From Epiperipatus broadwayi (taxonomy: Eukaryota; Onychophora; Udeonychophora; Euonychophora; Peripatidae), in contig JAQFVV010006271.1 in NCBI GenBank assembly GCA_028023455.1, forward strand, positions 563,795 to 627,794: 64,000 nucleotides of DNA, given 5' to 3'. The first letter of the stretch is position 1. Each line of letters begins with the position of its first letter. The notes under the pieces were generated by a model. It searched no databases. It saw only the letters and a program-made list of their open reading frames with translations, and was not told the DNA's origin. The translations under genes and the position numbers were made by a program. Shown here one piece after another: positions 12,780 through 23,178 of the stretch.

Positions 12780-13850
12780 TGACTATTAAACCAATAGCAA
12801 AAAGGTTATATAGGATATAAATCAAGAGTACCAATGTCACATAAAATGGCACGTTTGAAGTCCTTCTTGTTCAGAAATGATAATCTTTGTAAATATTCAT
12901 CAGATAAATGCAAAAATATTGAAATGTACTCTAATGAATTATTAAATGTTGGTTATAATTACAATCACATTTATTATACTATTAAAAATTTCAATACAAA
13001 ATATAAACATAAAAATATAAATAATAAAGTTGATTCTTCAATTAATAAAATTTGGATATCAATACCATGTATTTCAAATCAACAAGCAAAATTTCATAAT
13101 GAAGATTTATAGCAGTATATGTGACATTGTATTTTATGCACCTCCTACATTAAATAAATTAATAAATAACTCTAAAGATAAAACTTCATTTACAGATGAA
13201 AATCCTATCATTTATAAATGGATATGTAGGTGTGGTAGTGACATATAGGAGAATCGAGGTGTACATTGGAGAAAAGAATGAAAGAACACTTGTTGTTATT
13301 AAAGAGAGTCCAAAATACAAAACAAAATTGCAAAGATAATAATAACCTATCAGTTTCCGTGTAAAAATATTGCAAACTGAAAGAAATAATAATAAAAGGA
13401 AAATAAAGAAAGCTATGCTAATATATAAATACAGCCAAGACTTAATCAATAGGCAGTCAACAAATGTTAAGATCACAGAATTATGAGAAGGTTGACCTTT
13501 CAAAGAACTAGTTGACAAAGACTATGAGAACAGTCAAAAGCACTCCTAAGTGATGATTATATTTTGTCTTTTTCAAAAATTTTTGATTACTGTATTCACT
13601 AATATTTAATTATAAGATTATATACATATATCATTTTAGTATTATCAAAATGATCTATTCTCTTTCTTTCCTTATATTACGCTTATATAAATAGTACACT
13701 ACTTATGCATTTATTTCCATGCAATTCTTTATTTATGCTATGCTAACAGTTATGATTATACACCAATATTCTTTACAGCTAATATTTTGATGGAAAAATG
13801 TTTAAAATCGCTTAATGCTTTTTTCATTAAGATATAAACTCTGAAAAAGA
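12780..13850 (+). pseudogene. PLE-B: Penelope-like C-terminal fragment with GIY-YIG endonuclease
   Basis: The open part at 12834-13112 has the post-RT linker typical of Penelope proteins (small cysteine-containing segment, long basic AT-rich helix, then a frame shift). The overlapping frame at 13110-13248 reads FYAPPTLNKLI...IYKWICRCGS, the approach to the GIY-YIG core, which continues past a stop at 13246 (GVHWRKE...LLLLKR-like). The start, RT core and catalytic context are missing. Downstream sequence to about 13850 ends in GAAAAAGACTATGCAGTC, resembling Penelope 3' ends. Dead fragment. Confidence 0.65.
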
Positions 13851-14540
13851 CTATGCAGTCAAAACATTTTTGCATATAAAATAAATACACAAAAACACAT
13901 GGAAATGAGTGCATATGCAAAACGATTTATTTATGTACATACTAAATCTAATATTACCATAAGCTTTACTGGTGTTACAAATGTCAGATTATCACACTAA
14001 CAGTGTTTTCTCTGTAGTTATTAAATATCTAGAAAATATAAAATAATAATTACAATATTAATTTAAAATTTCATTGAGAATTATGTTCTTGACAGGTAGG
14101 ATTAGCTTTTTTTTTAGTTTAAAAAAAAAAGAGCTAATAAGAGATACTTTTCTTTTTTTTTCTCTTCAACCCATAGGTTGGTAGAAAAAATAGTTCTTCA
14201 GACACAACTTTTACAAATCCATAAGAATATTTTCCCTTGTCAGCATTCATATATCTCATTTTAAGTTTTCCCTTGCTGTCCTTCCTTCCAGCAAGAATGA
14301 AATGTATCATCAAACCCAACAAATATTTCTTTGATTTGATCATATATTGCTGGCCTTGTTAAGTGACCTTAAGCTTTTAAAAAAAGCATGATTTTAACAC
14401 AATTATGAAAAAAAAAATCTGGTGTATAGATTCAACATATCAAGCATAAAAACTGCTTATGTATTAATTTCAAAATCCAAAGAATTTTGGCTGTACTAAT
14501 AGCAGAAAATTTGGAAAAAAAATATATTGTGATAGAGGCC
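13850..14540. other. AT-rich DNA, one unassigned 69-codon open frame
   Basis: A - strand open frame at 14134-14343 has mixed amino-acid composition (contains KLKMRYMNADKGKYSYGF) but matches no family I recognise. It has no visible splice borders, so I do not call it a gene. Confidence 0.35.
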
Positions 14541-14544
14541 AAGC

Positions 14545-14800
14545 TACTGCTGACTTTATATGAAAGCATCAATCACATGATCACTGTTTCCTATGCTTGC
14601 TCATAACTGTCATTAAACAGGCAAAACTCTCCATATAGTAGTGCCACTCAGTGCAAGCCAGAAACTAGTCTGGGGATATTGGATGAGTAGGCACTAGATG
14701 GGGATTTTATGCACAAACCTTCTGGCATCCATTGATTACTCTGGCTTGCACTGAGTGGCACTATTGTATGGAGAGTTTTGCCTGTTTAATGGGTTACAAA
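14545..14800. mobile_element. Hairpin MITE of the CAGGCAAAACTC family
   Basis: Two nearly perfect inverted arms of about 50 bases (about 14611-14660 and 14741-14790) begin with AAACAGGCAAAACTC and contain GTGCCACTCAGTGCAAGCC. They flank a loop holding GATGAGTAGGCACTAGATGG, a sequence shared with the copies at 35.5-36.4 and 63.1-64.0 kb. The left flank carries the family's CACATGATCAC...ATGCTTG...ATAACTGT block. It is non-autonomous and encodes no protein. Confidence 0.75.
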
Positions 14801-16200
14801 ATAATTACAGTTTTAGCAACTATAAACTTTTTGTTAAAATACTCCACACTGAAGAATGTCCAGGGAAATGAAAAAAAAAAGACCTTATTATTTATTTTTT
14901 TCTATTCTTTTCAAAATGTCTAGTATCATTTAATAATTTTAAATAGTAAATCCGTTATATTTATCATTCCTGATATACCGATACACATTTGCTAAATATT
15001 CTAAATAAATCATTAATTTTGTCAATCAATAAAAATATTTCATCCAATGAATTATATATGTCATCATATATATTGCAAATCTGTCTATTAATTAAATATT
15101 TTTGTTACTTAATTGTCTTAGCTCACTTGTTTTAATATTTCTTCTACATATGCATGCGGAGGTCTGCATGGTTTGGTGTAGGAATAATAACAGACTATGA
15201 AGCTTAAAATTTATGGGTCATGTCCAGTTGAATTTGCATTTTCATAAACTGAATCATCTGCTTTTATTAAGTTTTGTAGTGTGGTTATAAAATAACTAAA
15301 ACAGTCTGCATGCGCTGGTTTAGTAGTGCCTCAAAATGTTTCTTTTTTCTAGGGATGTTTACATAATTAAAATACTTTAAAGTATTTTACTGCACACATT
15401 TGCTTTCACATATTTAAGATCATTTCTAATATAATAAGATTCATGTTTGCCATATATGAGAGCATTAACATAATTGGACATCACATCATATGCATTCTAG
15501 TACATTTTTAGCAGCCTAGTGTGAAGTTGCACACATATAAATATAAAGAATACAATAGATTATTTGTAGTATATATAGATAGCTCTTTTCATTCATCCAG
15601 CCTAAAATAAAAAGAATCTTTATTATTAAAAATTTATGATACTAAAACAATTAACTTATTTAAGAATTCTTTTAATATTAAAGACATGTAGTATGTAATT
15701 GTGAATTGTGTGAAATTTAATTAGTATATATTTACTCATGTGTTTTTGTAATCTTTTGCACTTGAGAAATTGGTTTTGGCAGGGAAACTATTGATTAGGT
15801 TAAATAATGTTTATTTTTTCTTCTTCTAAGTTTTGATTAGTTTTGTTTAATTTTGAAAATGGGGAAACTGAGTTACCATATATCACCATACAAATCCACC
15901 TATGTTAAATAATATATTATATTTATTATGGATATACAGAAAAAGATTAATACAGTAGAATGAAATTTATAAAAAAAAATATTTATTTATCGATTTATTA
16001 AATGATATTAAAGTTGAACTTTTAGTTGAAGCACAAATAATCAGTTTTCAATAATGTTTTAATTATATCATGAGACGATCTAATTTATTAATAAAGTACA
16101 TAATCATCAAAAAAGTAGATAGTGATAAAAGAAAAGGTGATAAAGAGAATGGTATCAATCATTACAATACTAAGTGTGTCTCAAGCTAATTAAAAAGCCC
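14800..16200. other. AT-rich DNA, no gene seen
   Basis: No supported coding or repeat structure. Confidence 0.55.
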
Positions 16201-16436
16201 AACAGGTAATTTCTTTCTAGAAAAATACTATTCAATAAATCTTCAGAAATGAATATTGGCATAAAATGTTTTTTACAAGTGAATTGTATAGTTTGCATTT
16301 TAAATATTACTTAAACTTTTCCAAATACAAACAACTATTAGAAATAACACAAGTTAGTAGTTAAGTAAGTTTAAAAGACAACATAGGTTAGTAGATTACT
16401 CTCTCCATGCTTCAGATGTTGCTGGCCTGACCAGTG
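16200..16436 (-). repeat. SINE 3' part, truncated by gypsy-B insertion
   Basis: On the - strand it begins CACTGGTCAGGCCAGCAACA and continues with blocks such as TTATTTCTAATAGTTG, which also occur in the SINE copies at 32636-32905 and 43315-43607. The gypsy-B element interrupts it at CCAGTG (16431-16436). The tRNA-like head should lie beyond the other LTR but could not be recognised there. Confidence 0.6.
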
Positions 16437-17060
16437 CTGTATTCACAGGGAGTCTCTACCCAGCTGTGATAGCATAGTGCTAAAATAAATTAAACAAACA
16501 ACTCTTATATTTAAGAAATTTACTGTGATAGCATAGTGCTAAAATAAATTAAACAAACAATTCTTATATTTAAGAAATTTATTCTTAAGCTGAATTGCTA
16601 GTAATAATATGTGTATATATGGAAAATATAATATTAACAAAAATAAATTATTTCTTCCCATAATTTGGAGATAACTGCAAGCAGAGCAAATCTACATTTC
16701 TTTCCTCACAATTAATTATAATTCATTAATAATTTGCACTTAGTTACCAGTCACTAGTAGATTAATACACCTTCATTTAGACCCTTTAGACTACATTTTC
16801 TGCATACATTTTCTCCCCTTTAGGAGAAAATTAACTTTCAACAATGTGCTTGTTCTTCTAACAGCCACTGCTGCACCAATTCTCATAAAACTTTAAGAGT
16901 TCTTTTTATATCTCATTTGCATAACAAATTCATACTTTTAATCACGTTTCTAAAGTGAATTATTTCTGGGAGGAAACTGTCTAAACTGTGGGCATTAAAT
17001 ACACAAATGAAAATAGTACTTTATTTACATTTCCAAAAATACCAGTGCCAATCAGTGTAC
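16437..17060 (-). repeat. 3' LTR of gypsy-B
   Basis: Matches 20847-21407 (shared starts CTGTATTCACAGGGAGT and shared ends near CAGTG(T/C)A). It contains a 59-bp tandem duplication (units from 16464 and 16523, each starting CTGTGATAGCATAGTGC) that the other LTR lacks. Confidence 0.8.
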
Positions 17061-17499
17061 TTCCCCTCATGCTAGAAAATAATCCCTGAATGTCTGGAGT
17101 TCTAATTCTCTGACTTCTTGGAGTAGAATTACTGTGACCATTTCAATTTGCTTTTTCTGATAACAATTGCTTAACTGGGCATTCATTGGCAATCACTTGG
17201 CCTCCTCCCAACCTAGTTCAATAGTTAACAGTTCATCTTGAGTGGGAGAAGCTATATCCTCATTTAAATCCTTCTTAAATTTTCTAATTTAGGATTGGCT
17301 ATAATAAGATTTATTGATAACTACAATTGGTATATCATTAACTCTCTCATGTAAATGATTATATCTTATTACACACACCCCATTCTCAAGTTTAATAACA
17401 TATATAACTTTAGATACAATTTCAAAATCATACCTGAAATCCATATCTTTTTTACAGTATTCTCGAACCCAAACAGCAATATCTCTATTAAATTTTCTT

Positions 17500-18040
17500 A
17501 AATTACACTTTTACATTTCACCATTGGTATCTCTCCGATCTATGGCAAAAGTTTTGATAAATGCATAGAGCATTTTCTCCCAAACAGTAATGTTAATAAA
17601 CATAATTTCTATTGAAGCATTTTTAAAATCAATTATCTTCATTTGCTTCAAGACTACTTTCAAATTCCGTACTGCCCTTGATGCATTGGCATATGTACAC
17701 TGTATCTCTCTGTGCCTTGCATAGTCTACAAATTTTTGTGAAGTAAATGCTGTCTCACTATCCAATACTAAAATCTCATGATAATCATGGGTAACAAAAA
17801 CTTCTTATAATACCTTTATAGTATTCTCTGTGTTCACAGATTTTACTAGTTTATACTCGGTCCAATTTGAATATGGATCCACAACTATCAGAATTTGGCA
17901 TCCATTTATTGGTCCAGCATAATCTATGTGAACACGCTCCATGGATTTATTGTTTCTAACCATGGCTTGAATACTTTCTTTGGGAGATCCACGGTAGATT
18001 TACAATCGGAGCACTATTTTACTTTTTGCTCTATATCATT
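17500..18040 (-). pseudogene. Gypsy-B integrase remnant
   Basis: The - strand reading gives the integrase catalytic core: DYAGPINGCQILIVVDPYSN (about 17920-17860), then, after a stop, LDSETAFTSQKFVDYARHRE (about 17765-17700) containing the second conserved acidic residue region (family pattern SD.GT.FTS..F). The third motif (PYHP..NG..ER) is badly altered near 17680. It would catalyse cDNA insertion in an intact element. Confidence 0.7.
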
Positions 18041-18539
18041 ATTTATTCTAAGCCACTACCTATAAGAATGAATCAGAGCTTCTATCCTTAACACTCAAGG
18101 GTATTCTTTATGTAGCAAATCAATCAATCAGTTGTGTACATCCCCCTACAGGTATCAATACATTGCTAATATTTAAAATACACCCATTACACATATTACG
18201 ACATGCATTTCAAGTTGCGCCAGCTACAAAACTTGGACATTTTTCCAGTCATCGCCATCCTTCTCGAATCCACTTAATCAGATTCCTATATTCAGGATTA
18301 TTAGAAGTTCCACTTTATGATTTTTCTATGTTATTTACTATATCTAGAAAATTTACTTCTATGAATTTCTGTTTAATACCTTCTCTAACAGGTGAATATG
18401 ACAACGTATTGGCATGCATAATCATCTTTCCTGGTTTCAAATCAGTTCATAGTCATAAGCTGCTAATAAGTTTATCCATCATATAAGCTTTTGGTTCATG
18501 TAATCACATGTCTCTTTTTATCTTTCCCAAAAATTTCCA

Positions 18540-19720
18540 GAAATGGGTGTTAGTCAGTAAAGATCATAAATTTCCGACCATGAACAGCCTAGTGAAACTT
18601 CTTTACCATGAATATTATGGCAAGTTTTCTTGTCCAGCAGACTACAGTTTTTCTTAGTTGATGATAACATTTTAGAAGGGTAGGCAATTGAAGGCTCTCC
18701 ATCAGGATGATAATGTGCGATAACAGCCTCAACTCCATATTCAGAAGCATCAATAGTGATAGTAACTTCCACATCATTACGCTAGTATACTAAAAGTTGG
18801 TCTGATATCAGTAAATTCATTCGTTTTTAAAAGCTGCTATATGCTCATCATTCTACTTTCAATGTTGTCTCTTCCAACAATAAATCATACAATGGTCTTG
18901 AATGATGTGATTTTTCTTTAAGAAAGCTTTCATAAAAGTTAAGCCACTCCCAAAAAACTTGTCTTTTACATTCCTTCTTTCACTACTCTAACTTTTTCCA
19001 GGTTCGGATATTTTCCATCTTTTCATGTGCCCTAAAAAAATTATTTGTAAGGTTGACCAAATATATTTGGTAGCATTCAGTCTCATTCCTACATTATTTA
19101 ACTTAGAGCATACCTCTGTAACTGTTTTTCACCTCTTATTCAGACTGGGCTGTACCTCAATGTTCTGTAGTTAGCACATCCAATTTAGTTTGGAAGATAT
19201 TCAGAGTCATCATGATTCCATAAATAATCAGTTGCACCTGAGCAGTCCAACCTGAGTATATAAGTGTCAACATCTCAGCCATAATGTAACTGGGATTTGA
19301 GGAAACGATTTTCAATAAACCAAGGCTCTCTGTAATGATGCCAAAACATACACACATTTAGAACAGGATAGGTATCTTTACTAATTCATTTGTTAGCCAT
19401 GATCCAGTAATTTCTGCATAAATGAATTGTGCCATCAGGTTTTACTAAACTAACAATGGGAGTAACCCATGTCGAGTCTTCAACTGGTGTTAGCACTCCT
19501 TTCTTCATCTTTTCTAGTTTCTACTACCTTTAGCTTAAGCGCATAGGTGACTTTCCATGGTTTAAACACCATTGGCTGTGCTTCTTTTGACAGTTCAATA
19601 TTACCAGAACACACTTGTAACTCGGCAAGTTCCTGTTTAAATAATTTAGGAAATTTATTTATAACTTCTGTTTCCAATTTTACTTTATTAATATTTTTAA
19701 ACATATTCATAATGGAGAGG
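18540..19720 (-). pseudogene. Gypsy-B reverse transcriptase and RNase H remnant
   Basis: The RT N-terminus is at 19480-19710: FPKLFKQELAEL followed by AQPMVFKPWKVTYALKLKV, the usual gypsy entry to RT. A weak RT palm region spans about 19450-19000 with frame breaks. RNase H is at 18554-18777: ITIDASEYGVEAVIAHYHPD, SIAYPSKML and KKNCSLLDKK, matching the family pattern (DAS..G.GAVL, IAYASR.L, E.NYS..E.E), with the second catalytic region degraded. Inactive. Confidence 0.75.
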
Positions 19721-20089
19721 AATTATATTTCTTCCTACTAGAAACAATGGTAATCTTTTCATTCTATTATTTACAACCACTGGAATAAAAACTTTTTCAC
19801 AGATGCATTACTATTCACATCTGTGACCACTACATTCGTCTTATTCACTTTTAGCTTCTGCTTAGATTCAGAACTAATTCTGTTCCACTCTTTTAAGACA
19901 TAATGGAAAATACAGCTTCACTGTCGATTTCCTTCATAACTTTAAATCCACAAATAGCAATCTCTAAAGTCACTTGACCATTGCTTGAGGTTTTTTAATG
20001 CCTTAAACTACACCCTATTACCTTCATCTCCTCTCCTCAATTTAAAGTCCAGGCTTAATTTTCATATTATCTTTCTTTTGTTTATACAC

Positions 20090-20856
20090 CTGAACTAAGT
20101 GACCTTTAATACTGCACATTCTACATTTTTAAATTGACATAACTGTGACCAATCCTACCACAACAATAACATTCTGAGCCTATTATTTGCAGAGTTCTTA
20201 GGCAAGATTTCCTTTACATCTTTATTGACAGTTGTTAAAATTCTTTTCTCTGCCAAAATTGTTTTAAACTCCTAAGCATTTTTCAATATGACATTGTGTG
20301 CCTATACACTTTCCAATTCCTACTGATGTTAAATAAGCTTTGTTAAGTAAGATTTTTTTGAAGATTAATAGTCCCACATATCAAAGAGCAATTAGTCTAG
20401 GAGTAGACCTTCAAGATCTGACGTGAATTCACAATGTTTTGCTAAAGTTCTTAAAGCGGGATTAATCCTGATAGCTCTCTCAAGATAATTGTTTATGCAT
20501 TCAAAAGGTAAAGGAGCCAATCTCTTTGTTACTGCTGGTTGAAAATGAATGTCTAGATTTTCCAATAGTTCACTATAAGGTATATCCTCTGTAATCCTAG
20601 GATTGCACAATTATTCTGCTAGTAATAATAAATCTATTCCAGCAAAAAACATGTAACTTTCTCCCTATTATCATTTATCTTTGAGTCTCATATAGCGATC
20701 TATATGCTTCACATAAATATTCCATAATGAAGGGCTACAAATATCAAACTTTGACTGGGTAATGCTATCTTCTTTTTCTTTGATCAAATTAAACCTCACA
20801 TTCTCAAGCCAATAATTACACCATTTGTTGTTGAATGTGCCAACTACTGTATTCAC
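20090..20856 (-). pseudogene. Gypsy-B gag remnant with CCHC zinc knuckle
   Basis: Open stretches at 20671-20856 and 20392-20610 are gag: the first contains NNKWCNYWLENVRFNL, the second IPYSELLENLDIHFQPAV and a region ending TSDLEGLLLD. Downstream near 20140-20180 a C-C-GRIGHS pattern is the remains of a nucleocapsid zinc knuckle. The start of gag lies just inside the 5' LTR (20847). The IPYSELL block also occurs in gypsy-A gag. Confidence 0.7.
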
Positions 20857-21407
20857 AGGGAGTATCTACTCAGCTGTGATAGCACAACTTAAAATAAATT
20901 AAACAAACAACTCTTATATTTCAGCAAATTTATTCTTTAAGTTGAATTGCTAGTAATAATATATATGTATATATAGAAAATTGTAATATTAACAAAAATG
21001 ACTATTTCTTTGCATAACAATTTAGTAATAATTACAAGGAGAGCGAGTCTATATTTGTGCACTCGCTACTATTATTTAAAGTTCACTAATAATTCAACTT
21101 AGTTACCACTGTCACTAGTACATTAACACATCTTTAGGCTATACATTCTGCATATACTTTTCTCCCCTTTAGAAGAAAAGCCATTAACTTTCAACAGTGT
21201 TCTTGTTCCTCTGATAGCCACTGTTGTGCCAACTTGCATAAACTTAAGAGAGTTCTTTTTAAATTTCATTTGCATAACAAATTCATACTTTTAATTACAC
21301 ATTTCTAGCGTGAATTATTACAGATGAAACTGTCTAAATTGCTGGCACTAATTATACAAATAAAAATAGTACTTTATTTACAATAATATTAGCATCAGTC
21401 AGTGCAA
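20847..21407 (-). repeat. 5' LTR of gypsy-B
   Basis: 561 bp. The inner edge (- strand ...GAATACAG) is followed within a few bases by TGGCACATTC, a possible tRNA primer-binding site. It matches the left LTR but has one copy of the 59-bp unit. Confidence 0.75.
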
Positions 21408-21413
21408 CCAGTG

Positions 21414-22505
21414 ACAATTCTTCTTGTATTTGAATTATATCATAAATTCATAGACAAATTGTAGAGTTACTGCCATTTTAAAAATATGATAACATGATTA
21501 AAAAATCAGTCATTATATAAAAGATATAATTTTTTAAAACAAATATGTCAATAATCTTATGATTTAAAGATAAATTAGTAATTATGACTTTATTGCACTC
21601 AGAACTGCTTCAAAATACTAACTTTTTGCTTTTTTATTGACATGTTTATGAACACAATGTTAATCAAAGATTCTTAATTCTTTTCTTCTGATGGGGGGAG
21701 GGGCATTAAATCATTCATCTTTAAAAGTATTTTTATTAAAAATATACATTTCAATGAAAACCTATTTTAATATTTTAAAAACTACTAATGTCAATACTTA
21801 CATTTTTAATTCTTTGAATGTTAAATGAAATATAGTAATAATAAAAATAAAAAGCAATCTCTTGGTCTGAATAACTTCTTTAATATACTTTTGATATACT
21901 GTACATATTTTCTTGAAAATAATTAAACCAATTAACTATAATTATTTGTCTTTTTTGAAATTTTGCCCCTGCAGCACCTTGCATATCTCTACCTATATTT
22001 CTGTATACACATAAACATGCAAATAGATTATATACATATACCTACCAAATTTATTATTATTTTGTAAACAGCTAGAATGCAATATGCCTTTAAATTTAAG
22101 GGCTATGAATATGACCTTCTAGGTTAAAATCACTGCTCAATTATTTATTATTAAAAGTCTAAATTAATTAATATTTTCTTTAAAAGCGAATAAATGCTTC
22201 TTATAGAATTACATAGTAAAAGAAAAAAAAGTAAAAATAATATTCCTTAAGATAAATTTTTGTAATTAGTTTGCATTTCAATGGAAACTTGGTTAAAAAA
22301 TCCATCTTTTAAATTGATTTGATAAGCTCTGTACACTTACATATTCATTATAGATTAGCAAAACTACATCAATGTGTGCAATCCAAAACAAGTGAGACAT
22401 AATTAGAGAATGTTGTATGCATATATATATATATTACTTTTATGAATAATTTTTTAAATAAACAACTTCTCTCATAAAAGTGTACATCCAATAATACTAC
22501 TACAT
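21414..22505. other. AT-rich DNA, no gene seen
   Basis: No supported feature. It contains an 11-base purine run (GGGGGGAGGGG) near 21692. Confidence 0.5.
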
Positions 22506-23178
22506 TACAATATCATCTTCATCATTTTCAAACATTATTAATCCAATGCAGGATGAAAATCCTACAAGTTTAATGTAGTTTCTCTAATCCAGTGTTTCCC
22601 AACCTGTATTCCATGATAAGATCAGATTATTATTATATTAAACTATTTCATATTTTTACTTTATATAGATGCAATTATGCTTATAATTTAATATTTAAAA
22701 TCTCAATCTGATTAGATTACAAAATATTTTGATTGTTATTATTTTAATTATACTTTTTAGCTCTGGCAGCACAATGATTGTTCATATGACAACCCATAAT
22801 GTTCTGATGCCGTTCTGGATGGCTCAGATCAATGTCACATCAAAGCGAGTTCGCACATCACATAGGACAAATGTGTTTTTAAGCCATACATTTTCATACA
22901 AAATATATGGATCATGAGCAGTTCAGATATTGATAATGCATTGGATCATGTGTCCTCTTGCATGTATTGGACCAGTATGTTTTTGGGCTAATTGCCGTGC
23001 TCTTGCTTTGAACTCTAGGTATTGCCACATTTTGTTTTTGTTTGTGTTTTCAAACTGAGGTGGCATATGTGTAATTATTAAGCAGTTAAAATTCTATTAA
23101 CATTCTATTAATAAACAATTGCAAGATAATTAAATATTTATATAATTATAATTTATAATAAATTTTATATCTCTAGAA

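Larger units (their letters stand above)
16437..21407 (-). mobile_element. Gypsy-B: Ty3/gypsy LTR retrotransposon, - strand
   Basis: Complete in outline. LTRs at 16437-17060 and 20847-21407 are direct repeats, and the internal - strand region carries gag, CCHC, RT, RNase H and integrase remnants. The hexamer CCAGTG lies on both outer borders (16431-16436 and 21408-21413) and is a credible 6-bp target duplication. A purine tract (ATGAGGGGAA on the - strand, about 17061-17075) precedes the 3' LTR and closely resembles that of gypsy-A. Stops and frameshifts throughout make it inactive. Confidence 0.8.

Noticed and set aside
13186-13518. 110-codon hydrophobic - strand open frame
   Set aside because: Antisense of the PLE-B GIY-YIG region; the apparent hydrophobic segments come from T-rich complement.
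14134-14343. 69-codon - strand open frame with mixed composition
   Set aside because: No recognised motif, no splice borders and no repeat partner; insufficient to call a gene.
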